DNA of 30,945 nt from a virus. The position numbers were made by a program, and so were the translations under genes. A model generated the notes under the pieces. The model saw nothing but the letters and a program-made list of their open reading frames with translations. It was not told the origin of the DNA and made no database searches. The DNA lies in the IMG/VR virus record IMGVR_UViG_3300012964_000041, positions 1 to 30,945 of that record. One strand, written 5' to 3'. The stretch's first letter is position 1, and each line of letters opens with the position of its first letter. Of this stretch, positions 7,940-15,893 are shown piece after piece.

Positions 7940-9277
7940 TTATTGTAGCACAAGTTCGACGTTCTGAAGGACGCCGCCAGATTGCCATGTGAGCAACAGG
8001 GCGTCACCCGCCCCAATGACCACCGGCGTTGAAAAGACCAGACGCTCAAGAGGGAGGCTTGAGCTTGACTGGACGCCAAGCGGGAACGTGACCAGGGCGC
8101 CGAGTCCGGTGTTGATGTTCAGAAGCTGCACGACAGTGTCAGCCAGCGGGGGGACGCCTGCCTCAAACGTGAGGGCGCTATAGGTGGCGGGGGCCAGATG
8201 GATGACCGCCCCCGAACGATTGAGCGAGCGTGCGCGCGCTCTCGCCAGCGGTGGGACTTGCGGGGATATGTTCGATACGGAGGTCACCCGCGCGCGCATG
8301 ATCGCGCCGGTCAGCGTGACGGGACCGCCGTCGCTTTCGCTTTGGATAACCAACGACATGATGTCCCAATCGGCGGGTTGACTCCATCGCACATGAAAGA
8401 GTTCAGGCGGATCAACGCCCAGCGTCGTTGGGCCGTTCTTGAGCCAGTCTGACGGGTCGTCTACGCCCGTAAAGGCGCGCCACGTCCCGCTAACTGAGTA
8501 GTATTCCAGGGCAATATCTCGGACATTTGGCGTCTTCCGGTGGACTTCCACGTCCATTCCAGGCCCGGCTGCGGGAAATACGAATATTTCGGAGCTTTCC
8601 ACCATCCATTCAACATTCGGTGTCGCTCCGAATGTTCCATCACTCATGGCGGCGTTCCAAATAGCCGTGTCATCACCAAAGTCTATTCCGGCGTCCATCA
8701 TGTACGTCATGGACATTTTTGGGGAGGTTGTGGCCGAAATGAAGCCCACGGGGCGAATGACGATCCAGCGCCGGGCGGCGATGAAACCGGGAACGGGGGA
8801 CCATTCCACGCGCGGCACGGCAGGGTCCGTCCACGTGATCGAATACGTTCCGGGGCCGCTCCGAAACCCGTTCGAGCCGTCCACAAGGCCGGTTAACACG
8901 CGATTTGCGCTCGTCCCATCCGTTGAATCAAGCACTTCCAAACCGCCCCCGACCCACACGCCGGGAGTGTCTATCGTCAGTCGAATCTCATGTGTCGGCT
9001 CATCTGAGGCCAAATATACCGCGTCACCAGCGGAAAATGTGGCGTTCGTCCCCCATGGCAAGAAAGAGTTAGCGACGCCCGACGTGCATTCCGTCGTGTA
9101 GTCCGTAAAGTCTACATGCCCGCTCGATAAGTCTAGATTGAAGGCATAGACGGCCTCTGTTGACTCTATACTGCTATACATTGACGTGAATAGAGACTGT
9201 CCGATTACGCCTCGTACAATTCCATCACCGCTACAACCGGCATGTTCGGATATCTCCGCCATTGTGACCGTAAACAC
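7940..9277 (-). CDS. unknown virion-associated beta-rich protein
   Basis: A 445-residue protein of no family I recognise. The start is a GTG at 9277, preceded at 8 bp by AGGAGG; the later ATG (codon 6) has no comparable site. It is rich in beta-forming and aromatic residues, for example NRVLTGLVDGSNGFRSGPGT, RRWIVIRPVGFISATTSPKM and DDPSDWLKNGPTTLG. This suggests several stacked beta-sandwich domains, as in receptor-binding or baseplate-like proteins. It lies among appendage-type genes in the late block, with the LamG-like gene 18 bp upstream. No signal peptide is visible, unlike the next two genes upstream. Confidence 0.5.
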   Translation of the reverse strand: MFTVTMAEISEHAGCSGDGIVRGVIGQSLFTSMYSSIESTEAVYAFNLDLSSGHVDFTDYTTECTSGVANSFLPWGTNATFSAGDAVYLASDEPTHEIRLTIDTPGVWVGGGLEVLDSTDGTSANRVLTGLVDGSNGFRSGPGTYSITWTDPAVPRVEWSPVPGFIAARRWIVIRPVGFISATTSPKMSMTYMMDAGIDFGDDTAIWNAAMSDGTFGATPNVEWMVESSEIFVFPAAGPGMDVEVHRKTPNVRDIALEYYSVSGTWRAFTGVDDPSDWLKNGPTTLGVDPPELFHVRWSQPADWDIMSLVIQSESDGGPVTLTGAIMRARVTSVSNISPQVPPLARARARSLNRSGAVIHLAPATYSALTFEAGVPPLADTVVQLLNINTGLGALVTFPLGVQSSSSLPLERLVFSTPVVIGAGDALLLTWQSGGVLQNVELVLQ

Positions 9278-9295
9278 AGCCGCAACCTCCTGTAA

Positions 9296-10129
9296 TCATA
9301 AGCCTATTTTGCCACGCAAAAAAGCGTCTAGACTAGTCAGTTCCCCTGCTGACAGTGACTGGCCAATGACAACCTGATATACGTTAGATGTGACCATGTA
9401 TCCACCTCCCGCCCAGCCGCAAAGACCTGTAGCGGGCGATGTAGAATTGGCCGTGAGTCCAGCCGTTTGTGACGCCACAGGCCCCACTATAGCTGTTCCA
9501 TTCTTATAGAGCGTAGTTGTTGCGCCTGAATAATCGTGCACGGCAATATATGACTGTAATGTCGTGTCCGTCGCGCCAACTGCCACAACAGAGAATGCAT
9601 CGCCGGTTATGCGCCTCCCAGAAAACTCATAACCCACGCCATTGTTAAAATAAGAATACTCGATTAGTTCCCCGCCTGCGGGGGTTTGCGCGCTCCAGAT
9701 CATGCCCGTGGCCGTTGTTTGCAGAGCGCTTCCGGCAAACAACAGGGCGGCGTTTTGAACGAGGCTTGTCGTTCCGCCGAGTAATTGTTTCGAGCCGTTG
9801 CATGCCAGATACGGGCGGCTCGCGCCGTCAAGCGTCAACACCGGGCACGCGGCGGCGTTGTTCTGAGTCAGATGGTAGCCCCCGCCCGACTTGTCGTTGA
9901 GCGCGCAGACGTTTTGCCCGGCGGCTGTTACCGGCGTTGTCTTCGCGGCGTCCTGCCACATCGTTGCAAAGTCAGTCGGATCGTACCAGGCGTAAGGGGC
10001 GGTCAGACTGGCGGGGGTCCACGCGCCGGTGGAGTGCCCGACTCCGAGCAGCATTTGCTGGCCTATGGCCTCACCGGCCCAAACCGCCAGTAGCGCCACG
10101 ATGCACGCCAGTGTGACCCGCCACATCAT
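9296..10129 (-). CDS. LamG/concanavalin-like phage protein with N-terminal signal peptide
   Basis: A 277-residue protein. Residues 1-23 read as a signal peptide: MMWR, the hydrophobic core VTLACIVALLAVWAG, then EAIG before QQ. The mature part has APYAWYDPTDFATMWQDAAK and TTPVTAAGQNVCALNDKSGG, then YHLTQ. This is a recurring introduction to LamG-like jelly-roll domains in phage and surface proteins. The rest is a sandwich-like beta pattern with TTLYKNGTAIVGPV and the closing YQVVIGQSLSAGELTSLDAF. Several cysteines (NVCAL, AACPV, LACNG, GLCGW) fit an exported, disulfide-bonded protein. Probably carbohydrate-binding; ligand unknown. It begins one base after the stop of the previous gene. Confidence 0.6.
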   Translation of the reverse strand: MMWRVTLACIVALLAVWAGEAIGQQMLLGVGHSTGAWTPASLTAPYAWYDPTDFATMWQDAAKTTPVTAAGQNVCALNDKSGGGYHLTQNNAAACPVLTLDGASRPYLACNGSKQLLGGTTSLVQNAALLFAGSALQTTATGMIWSAQTPAGGELIEYSYFNNGVGYEFSGRRITGDAFSVVAVGATDTTLQSYIAVHDYSGATTTLYKNGTAIVGPVASQTAGLTANSTSPATGLCGWAGGGYMVTSNVYQVVIGQSLSAGELTSLDAFLRGKIGL

Positions 10130-10130
10130 C

Positions 10131-11384
10131 TCATCTGTACCCCAGGTTGATCGCTACGCCTGTGGCAGCGCTCGCTGTGTCCGCGTCGGCAATTCCGCCC
10201 GTCAGGCAAAAGCCTATGCCGCTCGTGAACGCAAACCCTGGAAACGGGTTGACGGTCAGCCCGGCGCCCGTGGCCGACGCCGGGACAGGGTAGGTCTGGA
10301 CAGGTGTGTCCGTTCCGCATGTTGGGGCGGTCGCCTTATCGTAGATCTTGAGGTAATAGATCGTCGCCGTCGTGTTTACCGCGGTAATGCTGTGGAGTGT
10401 CCCGGCCGCTGCCTTCACGTTCGTAGCGTTCGTACTGGCCGTGCTCAAATAGTGCACCGGAGTCGCCGCTTGGGCCGTAATGAGCCACGGCGTTGTGTTG
10501 GCGGTGTTGCCGGGCTGGACGGTCCATGTTCCCGACTGTGTCGCCGCAACCGTATTGTTAGGGCTGACCGCGACCACAAGCGCGGGATCTGTCGCAGTCG
10601 CTGCCGTGCTCGCGGCTTTGACCGCCGCTGTATTCCCACCGGCGGAAGGCGAGACCAGCCACGGCGTTGTGTTGGCGGTATTGCCGGGCTGGACGGTCCA
10701 CGTCCCCGACTGTGTGACGCCTGGAAGCGTTGTCACCGTGCCAATATTCCACGTTCCCGACTGTGTCGCGGCAACCGTATATGTGCTGTCCGAAGACACG
10801 GCGACGCGGAGCGAACCGGTTCCCGCCACGCCAAGGCCGGTGAGCGGGGTTGCGCCATTGATGCCGGTGAGGTTGGTGGAGCTTCCCGCGCTGACTGGGA
10901 TTGTTCCGAACGCCGGAAGGCCCGCGCCGCCGGAGATATCGAGCGTGGCGGTTGAGCTTGCGGTAATGGCGGCAATGTATGTGCCAGCGCCCGGCGCGTC
11001 CGCGATGCAGATGCCGGACGGCAATTTTATGTCCGTGACCGCCGCTGTAACGCCCGCGCCGCCAAATTTGTAATAGATGGGAACAGAGCCGCTGTTACAG
11101 AGGATTGCCGATGTCCCGGAGGGGAGGGCCACGTTGCCCGTGCTCGTGGTGACGTTCAATACCGCCTGCGTCGATGGCGTGAACGGCGCAATGGTCGCCG
11201 TAGCCGACACAACCGCCGCAGTGCAGAGCTGGCCCGTCGTGTCCTGCGTGCAACTGCTAATGTTGCCCGCGCTGTATGTGATGCCCGCGCACGAAGCCAC
11301 GACACGACAGGCGGTGGATGTCTGAGCGCTGGCGGGGGTTGCCGCCAGAAGGCTTAAGGCTGTGAAAGTGGCGCGTTTCAACAT
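10131..11384 (-). CDS. repeat-containing phage protein with N-terminal signal peptide
   Basis: A 417-residue protein. It opens with an apparent signal peptide: MLKRATFTALSLLAATPASA, then Gln as the first mature residue. Four cysteines follow within about 40 residues (TACRVVASCAG, SSCTQD, QLCTAA), as expected for a disulfide-bonded exported segment. The middle contains imperfect repeats of the TQSGTW type: AATQSGTWNIGTVTTLPG, VTQSGTWTVQPGNTANTTPW, and the latter again after about 38 residues. TQSGTW repeats are common in phage appendage or surface proteins. The C-terminal part is a beta domain (IYYLKIYDKATAPTCG; then FPGFAFTSGIGFCLTGGIAD). The ATG shares one base with the stop of the previous gene. 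Function unknown. Confidence 0.55.
   Translation of the reverse strand: MLKRATFTALSLLAATPASAQTSTACRVVASCAGITYSAGNISSCTQDTTGQLCTAAVVSATATIAPFTPSTQAVLNVTTSTGNVALPSGTSAILCNSGSVPIYYKFGGAGVTAAVTDIKLPSGICIADAPGAGTYIAAITASSTATLDISGGAGLPAFGTIPVSAGSSTNLTGINGATPLTGLGVAGTGSLRVAVSSDSTYTVAATQSGTWNIGTVTTLPGVTQSGTWTVQPGNTANTTPWLVSPSAGGNTAAVKAASTAATATDPALVVAVSPNNTVAATQSGTWTVQPGNTANTTPWLITAQAATPVHYLSTASTNATNVKAAAGTLHSITAVNTTATIYYLKIYDKATAPTCGTDTPVQTYPVPASATGAGLTVNPFPGFAFTSGIGFCLTGGIADADTASAATGVAINLGYR
10483..10541. repeat. 59-bp imperfect direct repeat, copy 1
   Basis: Nearly identical (three mismatches seen by eye) to 10657-10715 in the same orientation. Both encode the QSGTWTVQPGNTANTTPWL unit on the minus strand. 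Confidence 0.8.
10657..10715. repeat. 59-bp imperfect direct repeat, copy 2
   Basis: Second copy of the segment at 10483-10541, offset by 174 bp (58 codons), so the reading frame is preserved. This is consistent with internal duplication in the encoded protein. Confidence 0.8.
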
Positions 11385-12043
11385 CAGATACTCGGTGAGG
11401 CGTTTTGCGACACGGTCGCCTTGAGCGAACCTGTCCCGGAATTGAGAGTGACCTGCACAAACGCGGGTGTAGCGGGAAACGCCGTCTGGGCGCTGCTTGA
11501 CATGCCCGTCAGGTTTGGATCTGGAAGCCAGGACATGGCCGCGAGGCCGATTGGCGTCCCAAAGCCAAACAGCCCGTTCGGGTTATCCTGACTGCTCCGC
11601 ACGGTGTAATCCACCGTCCCGGTCGCAATGACATGAACGAGCGTTGGTCCGAAGCCGAACGGGTCGAGGCTGATGGGGCGGGAATCCGCCACGCCATTTG
11701 TCCCCACCGTGACCGCACCGGCCGTGGCGGCGTTTGTGGCGATGCGGGTTATGGTGGCGAACGACACGCCGAAATCAGCCGCGCCCACATTGGCCCCCGC
11801 CACGCTGGCTTGCAGGGGTTGCCCGCTCCAGTCCGTGCCATAGGCCGTGAAGGTCGCGGTGCTGTCGTTGCCTGCGCTCGTGATGATGATGCGGCGTGGC
11901 GTATCCAGCACCGCCACGCCGCCCACGACAAGCGCTCCGTTCAAAGTGAGATTTCCAGCCGCGAGGGGGGTCTGAGACAACGCAATGTTGTTCGCCGCTC
12001 CGCTCGTGAGAGGCCCCACCGTCACTTGAATGAGTCTGCTCAT
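11384..12043 (-). CDS. unknown beta-rich virion protein
   Basis: A 219-residue Ala/Gly/Thr/Val-rich protein. The start is well supported by AAGGGGAG 5 bp before the ATG. The sequence (MSRLIQVTVGPLTSGAANNI, then RRIIITSAGNDSTATFTAYG, then FGFGPTLVHVIATGTVDYTV) has the alternating pattern of a beta-sandwich structural protein. The GNDS...F.. and DYTV.SSQD motifs recur in hypothetical proteins near phage capsid genes. It is probably a minor capsid, decoration or appendage component. It is not secretion-type: no signal peptide and no cysteine. Its TGA overlaps the next ATG by one base. No named family recognised. Confidence 0.5.
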   Translation of the reverse strand: MSRLIQVTVGPLTSGAANNIALSQTPLAAGNLTLNGALVVGGVAVLDTPRRIIITSAGNDSTATFTAYGTDWSGQPLQASVAGANVGAADFGVSFATITRIATNAATAGAVTVGTNGVADSRPISLDPFGFGPTLVHVIATGTVDYTVRSSQDNPNGLFGFGTPIGLAAMSWLPDPNLTGMSSSAQTAFPATPAFVQVTLNSGTGSLKATVSQNASPSI

Positions 12044-12054
12044 CGTGACTCCCC

Positions 12055-12375
12055 TTAGTTGCGCAGTTGCTTACCGGCCGAGCTGTACGGATTTGAGTCA
12101 GCCCCACCGCCATCCGCCCGGCGCTTCACCGCGCCGCCGCACTTGCGTTCCTCGGCGTCTTCATAGCTCTTGGACTCCCGCGCTTCATGCTTGGCCGCGC
12201 CGCCGCGCTTCCGATCGCCGCGAGCGAGCGGCTTCATGCCGCCGATCTTGCCGATGGACTTTGCGCCCTTGGCCTCTTTGATGACCGCCGGATTGCCGCC
12301 CGCGTCCTCAACCGGCGCTGCCCCGCCGCGTTTGCGTGCGTCTTTGGGCGCTTCACGTGTCTTGCGTCCCTTCAT
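12055..12375 (-). CDS. small basic KRGG-motif phage protein
   Basis: A 106-residue, strongly basic, low-complexity protein. KRGGA appears twice, with KCGGAVKRRADGGGA near the end. Lys, Arg, Gly, Ala and Glu dominate and there is almost no hydrophobic core, so it is probably disordered. AAAGGAG stands 7 bp before the ATG, a strong ribosome site, which argues for real and high expression. A second protein with the same style of motif (KRADGG, RKRGG) is encoded at 18498-18902. Small proteins like these are common near capsid genes in phages of alphaproteobacteria. A role in DNA condensation or as a capsid-bound peptide is only a guess. Confidence 0.55.
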   Translation of the reverse strand: MKGRKTREAPKDARKRGGAAPVEDAGGNPAVIKEAKGAKSIGKIGGMKPLARGDRKRGGAAKHEARESKSYEDAEERKCGGAVKRRADGGGADSNPYSSAGKQLRN

Positions 12376-12387
12376 ACGGACTCTCCT

Positions 12388-13329
12388 TTAAACCGGCGTC
12401 ACGCCGTACATGCCCGCGATAAGCGCGGCGTTGGTTGTCACGGCCATGCTCGCCGCAGGCAGGCTTACGAACGCCACGAGGCGAGTTACACCATTCGAGG
12501 CGCTTCCAGGCGTGAATGTTCCCCGCACGTCGCCGGTTAACGGAGTGGCGGGAGACGTTATGTCTGCGGCGGCGAACGTCGCGGCCAACTGTGCAACGTT
12601 GCCCCAATACAATCTGACGTAAGGGAACGATACGCATCGCAACGGAAGGCCGAAGATATCGGCGGTCCCGATCGACACGGTTGCGGCGTTCGTGGCGCTT
12701 GGCGTTACGCTCACAATCCACTTCCACGTCTTCTTTCCCGCCACAGTCAGCCCGGCGCCCGGCCCGGTGATCGCTTCCGTCTGGGGATAGCCGTAAACGT
12801 CGTAACCCCTGACAGTGTATGTGATCCCCGCCAGCGTGGTTGTCCCGGACGTGATCGACACGGCCCGGCTTGTGACCGTGGCGGGGTTCCAAATGTTGAC
12901 CATTCCAGTAGACCCGGCGGGGAGAACCGCCGGTTTTGGCCCAATGCGGTGCGCCGTGACCGTGGCGAACGTCACGGCGTTGCGCAGCGTGTCGCCTACG
13001 GTTATATCGCCCGCGCTGGTGGTCACGAGCGTGAGCGGCGTTCCGCTCGTATTGCCCTGCAAAGCCGCCAGATTGGCCGTTGCCGCGGCCAGCGGGGCGA
13101 AGTCCAGCGCCTGGATCTCCCCGCCCAGCCAACCGATAGTCAGAGGTGAACTGGGAGTCTGGCCAGGGTAGTACGTGTATGAGGCGCGCGGGTCCAGAGT
13201 GCACACGCCGCCATAGAACATGGACGGCCCGGCGTCCGGGTTCTGATTGTCGGATCGTGCGGCCATTCCGGGCGGAGTGGCCTCGTTTCCGAACACAATC
13301 AGCGGGCCACTGAAAGCAGTTTTTGCCAT
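12388..13329 (-). CDS. unknown virion structural protein downstream of the capsid gene
   Basis: A 313-residue beta-rich protein beginning MAKTAFSGPLIVFGNEATPP and containing YTYYPGQTPSSPLTIGWLGG. It then has RAVSITSGTTTLAGITYTVR followed by GYDVYGYPQTEAITGPGAGL, and KTWKWIVSVTP. The latter part has a beta-sandwich look, with aromatic residues at strand ends. It starts 18 bp after the major capsid gene, with a modest GAAGGG site, so it should be expressed as a late structural product. An overlapping frame (12353-13378) is also open but has an Arg-rich composition typical of a shadow. I do not recognise a named family. Confidence 0.55.
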   Translation of the reverse strand: MAKTAFSGPLIVFGNEATPPGMAARSDNQNPDAGPSMFYGGVCTLDPRASYTYYPGQTPSSPLTIGWLGGEIQALDFAPLAAATANLAALQGNTSGTPLTLVTTSAGDITVGDTLRNAVTFATVTAHRIGPKPAVLPAGSTGMVNIWNPATVTSRAVSITSGTTTLAGITYTVRGYDVYGYPQTEAITGPGAGLTVAGKKTWKWIVSVTPSATNAATVSIGTADIFGLPLRCVSFPYVRLYWGNVAQLAATFAAADITSPATPLTGDVRGTFTPGSASNGVTRLVAFVSLPAASMAVTTNAALIAGMYGVTPV

Positions 13330-13347
13330 TAGATGAGCCCTTCAAAG

Positions 13348-14277
13348 TTACGATGTCGGCATAGAACCGTATAGACACCTTGGATCGTTTGAGAAAAAAC
13401 CAGCTCGCTGATAACCTTTGACGAGCAAATTGTCCGTGACAAAATCCACGTGCATGTCTAATTCAAACGGTACACGGTCTATATGGATGAGACCTTCGAC
13501 ATCGGTTTTGATGAACCATGCGAAATTGCTTGTGAAGTAGTCGAATACTTCGAAGTCGTGCAGGCCGCCCGACAGGGAGTGAATAGCGTTCACGTCGTTG
13601 TCGGCTGTTCCTGGCCGGAGGTCCGTCTTGATCAAACGGATTGCCACGTCTTCCAGGGCGACAGGGACACAGAGCGTCTTGCCGCGCGCCCTGACCTTCA
13701 ATCCCGCTTCGTTGACGAAACCGGAGCGGATAGCCTTCAGTCCCGCAATAAGCGTGGCCTCGTTCAGATCGACGTCAACCGCCGGGCGGTTTGACCACGA
13801 GCCGCCCACGAACGGCGATGTTTCCGTGAGCGGATGAGCATTCGACAACAGGGGCTGACCGTCGCCGCCAAGACTGGCGTTGTACGTTCCGGCCGAGTTG
13901 AAGACGTTCGCCGCCTGGATTTCCCAGTAGTCCGCAAAGCTCTTTGCAAGACCAAGATTCATCGGGTTGAAGTCCGACTTGTACAGGTTATCGTCAATCG
14001 CCTTGCGAGTGATTGCGTAGCCAAGACCGGCTTCAATAGGTTCCATGTTGTACATCCAACGCTGACCGGCGTTGTTGTCAAACAGGGTTTGCGCACCTTC
14101 ATCTTTCAATGCGGCAAGCTGCAAATAGCGAACCTGAGCAGTACGCTCAATTTGCATTTTCGACGTGATCGTTCGGAAAACCCGCTTCCACTGCGGCTCG
14201 ATATTTCGATATTGCCCGGTGATCGCGGCAAGACCCGGCAGAAGCAGGTCTCTTTCTGCGGCTAAATTAATTGCCAT
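13348..14277 (-). CDS. major capsid protein, Mu gpT-like HK97 fold
   Basis: A 309-residue protein that forms the icosahedral shell. It begins MAINLAAERDLLLPGLAAIT. The family-like features are: ERTAQVRYLQLAALKDEGAQ (residues 44-63); the capsid-typical GLGYAITRKAIDDNLYKSDF (84-103); DGQPLLSNAHPLTET; and LKVRARGKTLCVPVALEDVA. LSNAHPLT and the length (usual 300-350) point to the Mu-like major head subunit gpT class. It follows a decoration-like gene after 3 bp, and the scaffold region and co-chaperonin genes lie upstream, as expected for a capsid module. Residues 6-30 are partly repeated in a small ORF at 18157-18495. Confidence 0.88.
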   Translation of the reverse strand: MAINLAAERDLLLPGLAAITGQYRNIEPQWKRVFRTITSKMQIERTAQVRYLQLAALKDEGAQTLFDNNAGQRWMYNMEPIEAGLGYAITRKAIDDNLYKSDFNPMNLGLAKSFADYWEIQAANVFNSAGTYNASLGGDGQPLLSNAHPLTETSPFVGGSWSNRPAVDVDLNEATLIAGLKAIRSGFVNEAGLKVRARGKTLCVPVALEDVAIRLIKTDLRPGTADNDVNAIHSLSGGLHDFEVFDYFTSNFAWFIKTDVEGLIHIDRVPFELDMHVDFVTDNLLVKGYQRAGFFSNDPRCLYGSMPTS

Positions 14278-14280
14278 AGT

Positions 14281-14898
14281 TTAGATTCCCGTCTCCTGAT
14301 AGATGTTCGCGCGAACAACGACAAGGTTGTATGGCGAGGTGTTGTCTGTTCCCGGCGTTCCGGCGGGGGCGAAATCGCTCCACATGCCTTCGACGCGGAA
14401 CGGCAGTGTTGCCGTGGTGGCGATGGTCGAAAGCGATGCATTCGACATGCCCAGCGCGCCCACGATGGCGCCCGTTCCCATGACCACGTCGGCGGTTGCG
14501 CCTATATCCGCGCGGGAATACGGCGTTGTGCCAGTCGCATAGCCGTTCGCCTGGACCACGAACAGCGGCGCGATAGAGCCCGTGCACGGGATGTAATAGA
14601 GGTCGTAATCCGCCTGGCTGATCGTGTCGGATGTGGCGGGGATAAACGAGTTGTTCGTTGTGCGCTGCATCACGTTGGAGACCCACTTGGCCCCCCAGAA
14701 GATGCCCACGAGCTGAGAAACGGCCGTGCCATTGGTCCACGGCACGATATAGCCGTCCGCCCGGCGCATGACCGGATCCCCTTTATAGATCGCGGCGCTG
14801 TTGTACGGCGCTGGGCCGTGCCCTAATGCAAACGTTGGACTCGCCGCGCCGCTGACGCCTAAGTGGCGAAGTCCAAACGGCGTATTGGTGTTCGCCAC
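14281..14898 (-). CDS. capsid decoration/cement-like protein
   Basis: I chose a GTG start at 14898, giving VANTNTPFGLRHLG, because GGAG lies 9 bp upstream. An ATG at 14913 and a still longer frame to 14976 lack ribosome sites. The product is about 205 residues, beta-rich, with YKGDPVMRRADGYIVPWTNG, LVGIFWGAKWVSNVMQRTTN and a final PYNLVVVRANIYQETGI. ANTNTPFG(F/L)R at the N-terminus followed by a YKGDPV/GYI pattern is typical of a protein encoded immediately before the major capsid gene in many short-tailed phages. A head decoration role is inferred from that position. It is followed 3 bp later by the capsid gene. Confidence 0.6.
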   Translation of the reverse strand: MANTNTPFGLRHLGVSGAASPTFALGHGPAPYNSAAIYKGDPVMRRADGYIVPWTNGTAVSQLVGIFWGAKWVSNVMQRTTNNSFIPATSDTISQADYDLYYIPCTGSIAPLFVVQANGYATGTTPYSRADIGATADVVMGTGAIVGALGMSNASLSTIATTATLPFRVEGMWSDFAPAGTPGTDNTSPYNLVVVRANIYQETGI

Positions 14899-15025
14899 TT
14901 TGGATAACTCCATGTTTTGGAAACTGTTAGCCCGGCAAACCCCGCGATGGCGAAACGCCAGCGTGAAATCTCGCACCGCGAAGTTTTGCAGGGGCAGTCA
15001 CCGAACCTTCAACGCGCTCATAAGA

Positions 15026-15118
15026 GGCGGGACAGTCCGATCATGTGAGGCCAGAAATTCAACGCCCGGCGCGGGCGGGACAATCCGGCTTTCTGCGTGG
15101 TTCTTGGCGGGACACTCC
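15026..15118. promoter_or_regulatory. three direct repeats GGANTGTCCCGCC before the capsid genes
   Basis: On the minus strand, in reading order, there are copies at 15106-15118 (GGAGTGTCCCGCC), 15074-15086 (GGATTGTCCCGCC) and 15026-15038 (GGACTGTCCCGCC). They differ only at the fourth base and are spaced 32 and 48 bp apart. They occupy the largest gap in the late block (14899-15167), directly upstream of the decoration and capsid genes. A protein-binding site or late-promoter element is plausible, but no clear -10/-35 pair is visible. Confidence 0.5.
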
Positions 15119-15146
15119 CCCCGCGCCAGTGGCCACCGGCGCGGGG
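15119..15146. terminator. strong GC hairpin after the scaffold-region genes
   Basis: CCCCGCGCC (15119-15127) pairs perfectly with GGCGCGGGG (15138-15146) around a 10-base loop, about 20 bp after the stop at 15168 in the minus direction. There is no T-run in the minus direction, so it may be an attenuator or RNA-processing site rather than a full terminator. Confidence 0.45.
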
Positions 15147-15167
15147 CGTTTCAACGCACGCAAACCC

Positions 15168-15893
15168 TTAATCGTCACCCGCAACCGGCAAATTCGGCTT
15201 CCAGCTCGCGGGGGTAGGCTCAACTGCCTGACGCAATAGCGTATGCTGCATTGCGTTAGGCGCGGTTGTATTAAACACCGCTTCGTTTGACGAATCAACT
15301 CCCCAGCTCTGCTGTTTCATCAGCACTTGCGAACGGGCCTTCTTGGCCTCTTCGACGCGCGCCGCTTCGCAAAGCTCCCAACGACGCTCCATCAAAATCA
15401 TTCCTTGATGGCGGATGTAGTTTTCATCATCGCGGGCACTAAATCGACCGGGCATGCGAGACGCCGGAACAACCTCCCAACCGTTATCCTTCAACCGTGA
15501 CAAATAGTCATCATTTGGCTGACCGTAAGTACTTTCACGCTTCCACTCCAGGACATAACCGTCTTCCGCTGTTCTTTGGATAAACTCCGGAGGAAGATCA
15601 AACGGGTTTATGCTGTCATCGTTACGTCTGGAAACAATCTGACCGTCACGCCCCCGTATTTCCCCGCTCGCCAGCGCGCCTGGCGCAGATTCCCGTGCAG
15701 GCTGACGCACTTCCGGGCGTATGGATTCGCGCTCATCAAGCCTCGCTTTAATAGCGGCGTTGTCGGCCATCAGGAATTGCAGACTCTCCATAATGGCCGT
15801 GAGCTGGGCGTTTGCCTCCGCTGCCTCCGCAGGCGGGGGCGGCGTCTCGACGTCGATAGAGCGCGGCGCCCGTCTTCCTGGATTCGTGTTCAT
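15168..15893 (-). CDS. scaffold-region phage protein of unknown function
   Basis: The start is the ATG at 15893 (MNTNPGRRAPRSIDVETPPP), which overlaps the previous stop by 4 bp and has GGGAGG upstream. The 241-residue product has an acidic/proline N-terminus and a short coiled-coil-prone segment (AEANAQLTAIMESLQFLMAD, then NAAIKARLDERES). The C-terminal module is DGYVLEWKRESTYGQPNDDY, LSRLKDNGWEVVPASRMPGR, GMILMERRWELCEAARVEEA. That module (an 'LKDNGWEVVPASR...G..L..R' pattern) recurs in phages of alphaproteobacteria next to capsid genes. It may be a scaffold companion or an internal head protein. A 274-bp stretch without a gene follows before the decoration gene. Confidence 0.55.
   Translation of the reverse strand: MNTNPGRRAPRSIDVETPPPPAEAAEANAQLTAIMESLQFLMADNAAIKARLDERESIRPEVRQPARESAPGALASGEIRGRDGQIVSRRNDDSINPFDLPPEFIQRTAEDGYVLEWKRESTYGQPNDDYLSRLKDNGWEVVPASRMPGRFSARDDENYIRHQGMILMERRWELCEAARVEEAKKARSQVLMKQQSWGVDSSNEAVFNTTAPNAMQHTLLRQAVEPTPASWKPNLPVAGDD

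Noticed and set aside
12353-13378. Alternative minus-strand frame (341 codons) overlapping the structural gene at 12388-13329
   Set aside because: Arg/Gly/His-rich composition typical of a shifted frame in GC-rich DNA; the other frame has normal hydrophobic pattern and a ribosome site.
15059-15298. Small minus-strand ORF of 79 codons overlapping the scaffold-region gene
   Set aside because: It overlaps the well-supported 3' end of another gene and has a shadow-like Arg/Pro composition.
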